From positions 1 to 64,000 of the forward strand of contig NZ_JADDKQ010000002.1 in assembly GCF_016464425.1 (NCBI RefSeq): a stretch of DNA of 64,000 bases, written 5' to 3'. This document shows, piece by piece, positions 55,150 to 63,378 of this stretch. Position numbers and translations under genes: made by a program. Every line of letters begins with the position of its first letter. Position 1 is the stretch's first letter. This stretch comes from Actinotalea solisilvae. Its GTDB lineage: Bacteria; Actinomycetota; Actinomycetes; Actinomycetales; Cellulomonadaceae. The notes beneath the pieces are model-generated. The model did not search any database, was not told the origin of the DNA, and worked only from the letters and a program-made list of their open reading frames with translations.

Positions 55150-56093
55150 CGCACGTCCTCCTTCTTGAACGTGCCGGTCAGGGTGAGGTACGTGAGGTTG
55201 ATCGCCATGATCACGACGAGCAGGACGATGCCGACGGCCGAGGCGAAGCCGAGGTCGTTCTCCTCGATCCCCCGGCGGTAGAGGTAGCCGACGACCGTGA
55301 GGCCCTGGTTGTTGGGCGAGCTGTTGCCGGCGTAGAGCATGAAGCTCTCGAGGAACATCGCCAGGCCGCCGTAGACGCTGATCGTCGTGACGTAGACGAT
55401 CGTCGGCTTGAGGTTGGGCAGCGTGATCTGGAAGAACTGCTGCACCTTGCTGGCGCCGTCGATCGAGGCCGCCTCGTAGTACTCGTCGGGGATCGACTGC
55501 ATGCCTGCGAGGAAGTAGAGGATGTTGACGCCCGTGTACCGCCACATGGCGAGCGCGAGGAGCGCGACGAGGCCGCCCGTGTCCGTGCGCAGCCACCGGA
55601 CCGGGTCCAGGCCCACGAGGCCGATGGTCTGGTTGATGAGGCCCGTGCTCGTCTCCGAGAACATGAGCCGGAAGATGATGCCGGCGACGACGATCGACGT
55701 GAGGGCGGGGACGAACATCGACGCCTTGAAGAACCCCTTGACGCGCTCGCTGCCGATCTTCGAGTTGATGAGCGCGGCGAGGACGAGCGGGATCGGGATG
55801 AGGAGCGCGAGCGTCAGCAGCATGTACCGCGCGCTGTTGCGCATCGCGTGCCAGAAGACCCGGTCGTTCCACAGCCGCTCGTAGTTGTCCATGCCCACGA
55901 AGGCCGCCTCGCCGAAGAGCACCTCCTGGGTGCTCATGACGAAGGTCCGCACGAGCGGCACGGTCCAGAACGCGAGCAGCGTGATGACGAAGGGCGCGAT
56001 GAAGAAGTAGGGCGCGAGGCGCTGGGAGTAGAGCAGGTTCTTCGCGCGGGAGCGGCCGCCCCGGGGCGTGCCGTGCAGCTGGGCCGTTGCCAC
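55146..56093 (-). CDS. ABC sugar transporter permease, MalF type
   Basis: A 315-residue permease with about six membrane helices (YFFIAPFVITLLAFWTVPLVRTF first) and the EAA motif PDEYYEAASIDGASKVQQFFQITLPNLKP. GTG at 56093 has GGGAGAACGAA as ribosome-binding site. It is the first gene of the operon, so the permeases precede the binding protein, the reverse of the common order. Confidence 0.93.
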   Translation of the reverse strand: MATAQLHGTPRGGRSRAKNLLYSQRLAPYFFIAPFVITLLAFWTVPLVRTFVMSTQEVLFGEAAFVGMDNYERLWNDRVFWHAMRNSARYMLLTLALLIPIPLVLAALINSKIGSERVKGFFKASMFVPALTSIVVAGIIFRLMFSETSTGLINQTIGLVGLDPVRWLRTDTGGLVALLALAMWRYTGVNILYFLAGMQSIPDEYYEAASIDGASKVQQFFQITLPNLKPTIVYVTTISVYGGLAMFLESFMLYAGNSSPNNQGLTVVGYLYRRGIEENDLGFASAVGIVLLVVIMAINLTYLTLTGTFKKEDVR

Positions 56094-56511
56094 TTCGTTC
56101 TCCCGCTCTCGAGACGTCGTCGGTGATCGAGCAGATGCCCACCGATCTCCGTGCCGGCCGGCGCGCCAGGGCCGGGCCGCAGTCGGGAGGCGCCCCTCGG
56201 CGCCGCCCGCCACCTCGCCCTCGAGACGGCCGACCCGGTCACGCGATCGTGGTCGTGGGCACGACGCCGCGACCCGCGGTTGTGACGTTACATAGCCACT
56301 GCCGTGCGGTTTACGACGTCGTAAGCCTGGTGTCGCCATCGTTGCCCGGGCCCCGCGGGGATGTCAAGCAGGCGCGATGTCGCTATAGGCTGGGCCGCGT
56401 CCCGCCGGCGCCGTCGCGCCGAGGGTCGCTCCTCGCCACGGCGGGCGCGGCAGCCGGGGCGTCCGGCGCTCCCCGAGCGCCGGTCGGCGACGAGAGCACG
56501 GAGCGGCGGAC
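56094..56511. promoter_or_regulatory. Divergent control region of the arabinan locus
   Basis: A 418-base spacer between the transporter operon and the LacI genes. It contains the operator palindrome at 56311-56324, and TATGTA on the minus strand (rc of about 56288-56293) is a possible -10 for the transporter operon. On the plus strand TATAGG (56384-56389) with TGTCAA 16 bases upstream is a weak candidate promoter for the regulators. Confidence 0.5.
56311..56324. promoter_or_regulatory. LacI-type operator palindrome
   Basis: TTACGACGTCGTAA is a perfect 14-base palindrome with a central CG, the form of LacI/GalR-family operators. With one mismatch per side it extends to GG/CC. It lies about 17 bases upstream of the possible minus-strand -10 TATGTA, so a bound repressor would block the transporter promoter. 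Confidence 0.7.
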
Positions 56512-57555
56512 GTGAGTGTGACCATGCGCGACGTCGCGCTCCTCGCGCGGGTCTCGAACAAGACCGTGTCGAACGTCGTCAACGACTTCCCGCACGTCCA
56601 CCCGGAGACGCGCGCGCGGGTCCTGCGGGCGATCGAGGAGCTCGGCTACCGCCCCAACCTCTCGGCGCGCGGCCTGCGCTCCGGCCGCACCGGCGTCATC
56701 GGCCTCGCCGTGCCCGACCTGCGCCAGACCTACTTCGCCGAGCTCGCGGACGCGGTGATCGCCGTCGCCGAGCGCCGCGGCCTGGGCGTCATCGTGGGCC
56801 AGTCGAGCAACGACCGGGCGCACGAGGTCGCGGTCCTCGAGAACGGGCTGCGGCAGACGGACGGGCTGCTCTTCAGCCCCGAGCGGCTGGGCACCGAGGA
56901 CCGCGGCCTGCTCGACCACGTCCGCTACCCCCTCGTCCTGCTGGGCGAGCGCATCTTCGGCGGACCGACGGACCACGTCACGATGCACAACGTCGACGGC
57001 GCCCGTGCGGCGGTGGACCACCTGCTCGACCGCGGGCGCCGGCGCATCGCGGTGCTGGGCGCGCACCCGGACGGCCGGTCGGGCGAGCTCCGGCCCTCGG
57101 ACCTGCGCATCCGCGGCTACCGCGAGGCGCTCGCGGCCGCCGGGGTCGCGCACGACCCGCGGCTCGAGCGCCCGGTCGCACCCTGGCACCCCGAGAACGG
57201 CGCCGAGGCCACCCGCACCCTGCTCGCCGAGGGGCTCGAGGTCGACGCCGTCTTCGCGCTCAACGACGCGCTCGGGATCGGCGCGCTCCGCGCCCTCGGC
57301 GAGTCCGGTCGGCTCGTGCCCGACGACGTGGCCGTCATCGGCTTCGACAACATCAGCACGGGCCGGTTCACCCTGCCGTCGCTGTCCACCGTGGACCCCG
57401 GCCGGGACGAGATCGCCGAGCGCGCCGTCGCCATGCTCGTCGAGCGCATCACGTGGGGCGCGCGCGACGCGCCCCCGCCCCGCCTGCACGAGGCGGCCTT
57501 CCACGTCGTGGCCCGCGAGTCCACGGGTGCGCCGCGGAGCACGTCGACGTGGTGA
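56512..57555 (+). CDS. LacI-family transcriptional regulator 1
   Basis: A 347-residue regulator. The N-terminal helix-turn-helix is MRDVALLARVSNKTVSNVVN with the hinge YRPNLSARGLRSGRTGVIGL; the rest is a periplasmic-binding-like ligand domain (LLGERIFGGPTDHVTMHNVDGARAAVDHL, DDVAVIGFDNISTGRFTLPSLSTV). It probably represses the divergent arabino-oligosaccharide operon. GTG at 56512. Its stop overlaps the next regulator gene (GTGA). Confidence 0.92.
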   Translation: MSVTMRDVALLARVSNKTVSNVVNDFPHVHPETRARVLRAIEELGYRPNLSARGLRSGRTGVIGLAVPDLRQTYFAELADAVIAVAERRGLGVIVGQSSNDRAHEVAVLENGLRQTDGLLFSPERLGTEDRGLLDHVRYPLVLLGERIFGGPTDHVTMHNVDGARAAVDHLLDRGRRRIAVLGAHPDGRSGELRPSDLRIRGYREALAAAGVAHDPRLERPVAPWHPENGAEATRTLLAEGLEVDAVFALNDALGIGALRALGESGRLVPDDVAVIGFDNISTGRFTLPSLSTVDPGRDEIAERAVAMLVERITWGARDAPPPRLHEAAFHVVARESTGAPRSTSTW

Positions 57556-58628
57556 GGCTGAGCGACGTCGCCCGCGAGGCGGGGGTCTCCACGATGACGG
57601 TGTCCAACGTCGTCAACGGTCGCCCGGGCGTCCGGGACGAGACGCGCCAGCGGGTCCTGCAGGCCGTCGAGCGCCTCGGCTACCGGCCGAACGCCGCGGC
57701 CCGGCGGCTCCGCGGCGGGAGGTCCGGGGCGCTGGGCCTGCTCGTCCCGGGTCTCGACTCCGCGTACTACGCCCACCTCGCCGGGCGGCTGAGCCACCTC
57801 GCCGAGGAGCACGGGTACCACGTCGTGACCGAGCGCACGGGCGCGACCCGCGAGGGCGAGCTGGCGGCGCTCGCGCCCGACCGCCTGGCCGCCTACGACG
57901 GCGTGGTCCTCAGCCCCGTCGCGCTCGACGTCGACGACCTGCGTGCGGCGCGCCTCGCGCGCCCGTGCGTGCTGCTCGGCGAGCGACCGCTCCCGGGCGA
58001 GTTCCCGCACGTGATGATGGACAACATCGGGGGCGCCATGCTCGCCGTCCGCCACCTGCTCGACGCGGGCGCGCGCCGCATCGCGCTGATCGGCGGGCGC
58101 CGCGAGGTCGCGTTCACCGACATGGCGTCCCTGCGCAGCGTGGGCTACCGCCGGGCGCACACCGACGCCGGCGTCCCCGTCGACGAGGACCTCATCGTCG
58201 GGGCGCGGTCCTTCAGCATGCGCGGCGGCTACGAGGCCGTGATGCAGCTGCACGAGGACGGGATCGACTTCGACGCCGCGTTCGTGCTCACGGACGACGC
58301 CGCGATGGGCGCGCTGCGCGCGCTCGCGGACCTCGGGCGCTCCGTGCCCGACGACGTGCAGGTCGTCGGGTTCGACAACGACGCGGAGGCCGAGTTCATG
58401 ATCCCCCGGCTGACCACGGTCGAGCCGGGCAACGACGCCATGGCGCGCGCGATCATCCGCCTGCTGCTCGCACAGCTGCGCGACGGCAGCCGGGGCAGCG
58501 GCTCGCGGAACGAGGTCAGCGAGGCGCGCCTCGTGGTGCGCGACTCGACGCGCGGCGCCCGAGAGCAGGACGGCGGGGACGCCGGGGGCGCGACGTCCCA
58601 CCTCGCCGTCGGGCAGTCGCTGCGCTAG
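57552..58628 (+). CDS. LacI-family transcriptional regulator 2
   Basis: A 358-residue regulator beginning at the GTG that overlaps the stop of the first. Helix-turn-helix LSDVAREAGVSTMTVSNVVN, hinge YRPNAAARRLRGGRSGALGLL, ligand domain with LLGERPLPGEFPHVMMDNIGG and DDVQVVGFDNDAEAEFMIPRLTTV. The two recognition helices differ (SNKTVSNVV and STMTVSNVV) but share TVSNVV, so their operators may be related. The last 45 residues are an unusual hydrophilic tail (DSTRGAREQDGGDAGG). The ATG-less overlap shows translational coupling. Confidence 0.9.
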   Translation: MRLSDVAREAGVSTMTVSNVVNGRPGVRDETRQRVLQAVERLGYRPNAAARRLRGGRSGALGLLVPGLDSAYYAHLAGRLSHLAEEHGYHVVTERTGATREGELAALAPDRLAAYDGVVLSPVALDVDDLRAARLARPCVLLGERPLPGEFPHVMMDNIGGAMLAVRHLLDAGARRIALIGGRREVAFTDMASLRSVGYRRAHTDAGVPVDEDLIVGARSFSMRGGYEAVMQLHEDGIDFDAAFVLTDDAAMGALRALADLGRSVPDDVQVVGFDNDAEAEFMIPRLTTVEPGNDAMARAIIRLLLAQLRDGSRGSGSRNEVSEARLVVRDSTRGAREQDGGDAGGATSHLAVGQSLR

Positions 58629-58665
58629 GAAGAAGGTCAGCCGTCCGAGCGACCGAGGAGCGCGC

Positions 58666-60390
58666 GTGACCACCATCGCCCAGACCATCGTCGCGGTCCT
58701 GCGGGCCAACGGCGTCCGGCGCATGTACGGCATCGCGGGCGACTCCCTCAACGGGCTCACGGACGCCGTGCGGCGCGACGGGTCGATCGAGTGGGTCGCG
58801 ACCCGGCACGAGGAGGCCGCGGCGCTCGCCGCCGCCGCCGACGCCGAGGTGACCGGCGAGCTCGCGGTGTGCGTGGGCAGCGGCGGTCCCGGCAACCTCC
58901 ACCTCGTCAACGGCCTGTACGACGCCCAGCGCAGCCGCGTCCCGGTCCTCGCCATCGCGGCGCACATCCCGAGCAGCGAGATCGGCAGCGGCTACTTCCA
59001 GGAGACCCACCCGCAGGAGCTCTTCCGCGAGTGCAGCGTGTACGCCGAGCTGGTCTCGGGCCCGGCGCAGATGCCGCGCGTCCTCGAGATCGCGATGCGG
59101 TCCGCGATCGAGCAGCGCGGGGTCGCCGTCCTCGTGCTGCCCGGCGACGTCGCCCTCGACACGGCCGCCGACGAGCGCGCGGTCGTCCTCACCCCCACCC
59201 GCCCGCGCGTGGTGCCCGCCGACGACGAGCTGCGCCGGGCCGCCGACATCCTCGACGCGGGCCGGCGGACGACCATCCTGGCGGGCGCGGGCGTGGGTGA
59301 GGCGCACGACGACGTCGTCGCGCTCGCGGAGCGCCTGGCCGCACCGATCGTCCACACGCTGCGCGGCAAGGACCGCATCGAGCACGACAACCCGTACGAC
59401 GTCGGCATGACGGGCCTGCTGGGGTTCGCGTCCGGGTACCGGGCCATGGACAGCGCCGACACGCTGCTCATGCTGGGCACCGACTTCCCGTACCAGCAGT
59501 TCTACCCCGAGCACGCGAGGGTGATCCAGGTCGACCTGCGCGGCGAGCAGCTCGGCCGCCGCACGCCGCTCGACCTGGGCGTCGTCGGCGACGTGGGCGA
59601 GACGGCGCGGGCCCTGCTCCCCCTGCTCGACGGCGACCGCGACCGCGGCCACCTCGACGACGCCGTCGAGCACTACCGCAGGACGCGCGCCAAGCTCGAC
59701 GACCTCGCGACCGAGTCCCGCGGTCGCCGGCCCATCCACCCCCAGTACGTGGCGCGCCTCGTCGACGAGCTGGCCGCCGACGACGCGGTGCTCATCCCCG
59801 ACGTCGGCTCCCCCGTCATCTACGCCGCGCGCTACCTCCACGCGGGCGGCGGGCGCCGCCTCATCGGCTCGTTCACCCACGGCACGATGGCGAACGCGCT
59901 CTCCCACGCCATCGGGGCGCAGAAGGCCTTCCCGGAGCGGCAGGTGGTCGCGCTCAGCGGGGACGGCGGGCTGGCGATGCTCCTCGGCGAGCTCCTGACC
60001 CTCAGGCAGCACGACCTGCCGGTCAAGGTCGTCGTCTTCAACAACGCGTCGCTCAACTTCATCGAGCTCGAGATGAAGGCCGCGGGCTTCGTGAACTACG
60101 GGACCGAGCTGCGCAACCCGGACTTCGCCGCGGTCGCGCGGGCGATGGGCCTCACGGGCATCCGCGTCGAGCGCTCCAAGGACCTGCGGGCCCGGCTCGC
60201 CGAGGCGTTCGCGCACCCCGGACCCGTGCTCGTCGACGTCGTCACCGAGCGGGACGAGCTGAGCATCCCGCCGAAGGTCACCGCGGAGCAGGTCAAGGGC
60301 TTCACGCTCTACGCGATCCGCACCGTGATGTCCGGCCGCGGCGACGAGCTGCTCGACCTCGCCCAGGCGAACTGGCGCCAGCTCTTCTGA
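58666..60390 (+). CDS. poxB: Pyruvate dehydrogenase (quinone) / pyruvate oxidase
   Basis: A 574-residue thiamine diphosphate- and FAD-dependent enzyme that turns pyruvate into acetate and CO2 and passes electrons to quinone. ThDP glutamate in VATRHEEAAALAA near 50, ThDP-magnesium motif SGDGGLAMLLGELLTL with FNNASLNFIELEM, and the substrate loop GSGGPGNLHLVNGLYDA. Length and wording match E. coli PoxB. The C terminus (AIRTVMSGRGDELLDLAQANWRQLF) is the lipid-activated membrane tail. GAGGAGCGCGC before the GTG is the ribosome-binding site. It follows the LacI genes by 37 bases and may be cotranscribed. Confidence 0.93.
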   Translation: MTTIAQTIVAVLRANGVRRMYGIAGDSLNGLTDAVRRDGSIEWVATRHEEAAALAAAADAEVTGELAVCVGSGGPGNLHLVNGLYDAQRSRVPVLAIAAHIPSSEIGSGYFQETHPQELFRECSVYAELVSGPAQMPRVLEIAMRSAIEQRGVAVLVLPGDVALDTAADERAVVLTPTRPRVVPADDELRRAADILDAGRRTTILAGAGVGEAHDDVVALAERLAAPIVHTLRGKDRIEHDNPYDVGMTGLLGFASGYRAMDSADTLLMLGTDFPYQQFYPEHARVIQVDLRGEQLGRRTPLDLGVVGDVGETARALLPLLDGDRDRGHLDDAVEHYRRTRAKLDDLATESRGRRPIHPQYVARLVDELAADDAVLIPDVGSPVIYAARYLHAGGGRRLIGSFTHGTMANALSHAIGAQKAFPERQVVALSGDGGLAMLLGELLTLRQHDLPVKVVVFNNASLNFIELEMKAAGFVNYGTELRNPDFAAVARAMGLTGIRVERSKDLRARLAEAFAHPGPVLVDVVTERDELSIPPKVTAEQVKGFTLYAIRTVMSGRGDELLDLAQANWRQLF

Positions 60391-60496
60391 GGCCGGACGC
60401 CGCACGCGCGGGACCACGGGGTGACCTTCGGCCCTCCCCGGGCCGGGCGCCGGCGTCGCACCCTGGGTGCGGGACCCTGCACCGGAGGAGGCCCTC

Positions 60497-60940
60497 GTGA
60501 CCGCCGTCGCCACCCCGCGGACCGCCCGTCCGCGCCCGCGTCAGCCGAAGGCCGCCCGCGTGCTCGGCCATCTCGTCGGGGCCGCGGTCGACGGGGTGCT
60601 GCTCTGGGTCGTGCTGGTGCAGCCGGGGTGGGAGGACCTGCCCTTCCTCACGTCCGAGGCCGCCGACGTCGTCGGGCTCGTCACCGCCTCGATCACGGCT
60701 GCGCTCGTCGTCCAGCTCGTGCTGGTGGTCGTCGACCCGCCCTGGCTCGTGGCCCTCGGCGACCTCGTCGTGACGTCGATCGGCCTCGTCGCGACGGTCG
60801 CGCTGCTCCGGGTCCTCCCGGTCGTCGCCGAGTGGGTCACGGCCGCCCGCGTCGTGCTCTGGGTGGGCCTCGTCGGCGGGGCGATCGGCGTGGTGGCCGC
60901 GCTCGGGCGGCTGGTGACGTCGGCCCGACGCCGCGCCTGA
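60497..60940 (+). CDS. Small membrane protein
   Basis: A 147-residue protein with about four membrane helices (LVGAAVDGVLLWVVLVQ, VVGLVTASITAALVVQLVLVVV, LVALGDLVVTSIGLVATVALL, VVLWVGLVGGAIGVVAALG) and basic ends. Function unknown. GTG at 60497 is chosen for GGAGGAGG just upstream. Confidence 0.75.
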   Translation: MTAVATPRTARPRPRQPKAARVLGHLVGAAVDGVLLWVVLVQPGWEDLPFLTSEAADVVGLVTASITAALVVQLVLVVVDPPWLVALGDLVVTSIGLVATVALLRVLPVVAEWVTAARVVLWVGLVGGAIGVVAALGRLVTSARRRA

Positions 60941-61043
60941 GCGGGGGCGGCCGGGGAGCCGCCACGGGGACGACACGCCCAGGACATCGGGACGTCACGC
61001 CGCGCCCCTAGCCTCGGGACGACGACGAGGAGGCGCGCGGACG

Positions 61044-61247
61044 ATGTGCGAGTACCTGTGCGTGAACGGACCGCTCGCGGGAGCGGCCGTGCGGTTCGCG
61101 AGCGGCCACGCCGCGGGCGACCTGGTGCGGCTCGAGGTGGTGGACGTCGGCATGCTCGTGGACGACGTCGCCCTCCACGACTACCGCATCGAGCCCGGCG
61201 ACCTCGACGGACGCCGCCTGCTCAGCCATGTGATCCTCGCGGGCTGA
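61044..61247 (+). CDS. Small hypothetical protein
   Basis: A 67-residue protein (MCEYLCVNGPLAGAAVRFASG, DVGMLVDDVALHDYRIEPGDLDG), beta-rich and without recognised domain. ATG has GAGGAGG upstream and TAGCCT (61009-61014) as possible -10, giving a short normal leader. It is convergent with the DHFR-like gene, three bases apart. Confidence 0.65.
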   Translation: MCEYLCVNGPLAGAAVRFASGHAAGDLVRLEVVDVGMLVDDVALHDYRIEPGDLDGRRLLSHVILAG

Positions 61248-61250
61248 CGC

Positions 61251-61859
61251 TCACGCGCCCCGGCGGACCACCGGGAAGCGCAGGTGGGTGACGCGGCGGC
61301 CCTGGACGCACATGGTCGGGTCGCCCAGCACGACGGCGTCCACCCCGAGCGTCCCGAAGTACGGCTTGCCCTCGCCCAGGACGACGGGGACGAGGTCGAT
61401 CGCGACCTCGTCGAGCAGCCCGAGCTCGAGGCACTGGCGGGCGATCGTGCCCGCCGCCACGCCGACGGTCGCGTCCCGTGCGAGCGTCTGCGCCCGGTCG
61501 ACGGCCGCAGCCACACCGTCGGTGACGAACGTGAACGGGGCGTCCGGGTGGGCGCGGACCCAGTCGTCCGGCACGCGGTGCGTCACGACGACCACGGGGA
61601 CGTCGAGCGGGTGCCGGCCCGACCACCCGTCCGTGAGGTCGAAGAGCACCCGTCCGACGACGAGCGCGCCGAGCCCGGAGGTCCACGCGCGCCAGTACTC
61701 CGCGCTCTGCGGCGTGAGGTGGAACGTCAGCGCGGGGTCCGCGGTGCCCACGACGACGTCGCCGTCGTCGTACCACCCGAAGAGGTGCTCGACCTCGTCG
61801 TGCGGCCCGGCGACGAACCCGTCGAGCGACGTCGAGGCGGACGAGACGACCGTGCCCAT
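61251..61859 (-). CDS. Dihydrofolate reductase-like (RibD C-terminal) protein
   Basis: A 202-residue reductase-fold protein of the RibD/DHFR group (SSASTSLDGFVAGPHDEV, GALVVGRVLFDLTDGW, VPVVVVTHRVPDDW, EVAIDLVPVVLGEGKPYF). Many actinobacterial copies are unlinked to folate or riboflavin genes and of unknown role; NADPH binding is expected. ATG at 61859 with AAGGAGCACTC as ribosome-binding site. Confidence 0.88.
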   Translation of the reverse strand: MGTVVSSASTSLDGFVAGPHDEVEHLFGWYDDGDVVVGTADPALTFHLTPQSAEYWRAWTSGLGALVVGRVLFDLTDGWSGRHPLDVPVVVVTHRVPDDWVRAHPDAPFTFVTDGVAAAVDRAQTLARDATVGVAAGTIARQCLELGLLDEVAIDLVPVVLGEGKPYFGTLGVDAVVLGDPTMCVQGRRVTHLRFPVVRRGA

Positions 61860-61952
61860 GAGTGCTCCTTCCGTCAGGAGGGCAGACCCCGCTCCGGCCC
61901 GCACCTCATCGGGGCAGCCGGCCCGCCGTCGCGGTCCCGCGGCGCCGGGACG

Positions 61953-62327
61953 TCACTCCCCGGGCGGCTCGTGGCTCACCAGCGCGACGAGGTTGCCCTC
62001 GGAGTCGCGCACGAACGCCTGCCACTCGTCCGTCCCCGCCGGGCCGAGGGTGTCGTCGTCGTGGTGGAAGATCACGTGCGGCTCGCTCTCGATCGCGACG
62101 CCCTCGGCACGGAGCGCCCCGACGCGCTCGCGCACGCTCGCGACCTGCAGGTAGAGCAGGGCCGACGGCGCGCCGCGGTCGAGCAGCAGCCGGGTGCGGC
62201 CGAGGCGGAAGAACAGCAGGCCGGGCGGGTCGAAGCGGGCCGCCGGCTCGGCCCCGAGCAGCGAGCGGTAGAACGCCGCGGCGCGGTCGAGGTCCTCCGC
62301 GCGCTGGGCGACCTGGACGAGCTCCAT
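61953..62327 (-). CDS. VOC (glyoxalase-like) family protein
   Basis: A 124-residue VOC-fold protein (VQVAQRAEDLDRAAAFYRSLLGAEP, GLLFFRLGRTRLLLDRGA, DEWQAFVRDSEGNLVALVSHEP). The terminal DSEGNLVAL motif is common in lactoylglutathione lyase-like and antibiotic-binding relatives. Substrate unknown. ATG follows AGAGGAGCCGGCG. Confidence 0.88.
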   Translation of the reverse strand: MELVQVAQRAEDLDRAAAFYRSLLGAEPAARFDPPGLLFFRLGRTRLLLDRGAPSALLYLQVASVRERVGALRAEGVAIESEPHVIFHHDDDTLGPAGTDEWQAFVRDSEGNLVALVSHEPPGE

Positions 62328-62398
62328 CGCCGGCTCCTCTCGTCGTGGCACCCCGGGGCGCCACGCGCATCGTCGCGGCCCGGGCCGCGGCACGGCAA

Positions 62399-62445
62399 GG
62401 GCCCTCCCCCGGTGGCGCAGGCCGAGCGCCGCCGGGGAAGGGCCC
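62399..62445 (-). terminator. Hairpin terminator of the protease gene
   Basis: Twenty-base arms (62399-62418 and 62426-62445) with two imperfect pairs and a seven-base loop, 12 bases beyond the protease stop. On the minus strand it is followed by CCTTGCCG, so there is no real U tract. Confidence 0.7.
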
Positions 62446-62457
62446 GGTCCTAGGACG

Positions 62458-63297
62458 TCACCAGTTCTCGCCGGGGACGATCCCGAAGGTCGCCAGCCAC
62501 GCGAGGTCGTCCGCGGTGTCGACCCGGTAGCCACCGCCCGTGCCGGCGCAGCGGGCGTTCATGCCGAACGACGTCACGGCCGCCACCACGTTCGTGCCCT
62601 CGACGAAGATCGGTCCGCCCGAGTCGCCGTTGCAGGTGCCGCCCGTGGCGGCGTTGTTCGTGAAGAGGACCGAGTTGCCGGCCTTCTTCTCCCCGAACGC
62701 CGCGTCCTGGTTGATGATCTTCAGCGTCGCCTGGAGCCGGACGCGCTCGGCGACCGTCTGTGCCGAGGGCTCCGGCATGTTGCGCTGGAGGCCGTAGCCG
62801 ACGGCCGTGAACAGCTGCGGGTTCTGGCCACGCGCCACGAAGAAGTCGTCGAAGTACCCCTCCTCGGGGATCGCGCCGTACTCCTCGAGCAGGACCGGCT
62901 CGTCGAGGACGACGACGCCCAGGTCGTGCAGGTAGAACGCCGCGTCGTCGTACTCCGGGTGCGCGTAGGGGGTGCCCTCGACCGACGTCGCCCCGCCCGT
63001 CGGGTACCCGACCGCGGCCGCGTCGCGCAGGTCCTCCTCGAACCACACGCGTGCGCCGTCGGCCCCGAACGTGCAGTGACCGGCCGTGAGGAAGATCGTC
63101 GGCGACACGAGCGTGCCCGTGCAGCGCCACGCGGGCTCGCCGTCGACGTCCGCGATCATGAGGCCGACGTACGGGTGCTCCCCGGCGTCGGGCTCGCCGT
63201 AGCGGATGGCGGCGGCGGGCGTCGCGGCGGCGAGCGTGAGGGCGACGGCGCAGAGGCCGGCGAGCGCACCGCCGAGAAGGGTCTTCTTCCGGACCAT
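62458..63297 (-). CDS. Secreted trypsin-like serine protease
   Basis: A 279-residue S1-family protease. The signal peptide is residues 1-30 (KKTLLGGALAGLCAVALTLAAATPAAA). The triad is H73 (LTAGHC), D125 (HDLGVVVLD) and S226 (CNGDSGGP). The mature protein would start near IRYGEPDAGEHPYVG, which resembles a zymogen activation site only weakly. It has no wall anchor and should be released. ATG at 63297 is set by AAAGGAG; an upstream frame to 63333 adds twelve residues without signal character. Confidence 0.92.
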   Translation of the reverse strand: MVRKKTLLGGALAGLCAVALTLAAATPAAAIRYGEPDAGEHPYVGLMIADVDGEPAWRCTGTLVSPTIFLTAGHCTFGADGARVWFEEDLRDAAAVGYPTGGATSVEGTPYAHPEYDDAAFYLHDLGVVVLDEPVLLEEYGAIPEEGYFDDFFVARGQNPQLFTAVGYGLQRNMPEPSAQTVAERVRLQATLKIINQDAAFGEKKAGNSVLFTNNAATGGTCNGDSGGPIFVEGTNVVAAVTSFGMNARCAGTGGGYRVDTADDLAWLATFGIVPGENW

Positions 63298-63378
63298 GGA
63301 CAGCTCCTTTGCTGCTGGGTGTGCCCTGGTCATCGCGCGCTGGGCCGAAAGGGTTACGCGCAGCGTGCGCCGCGCGCG

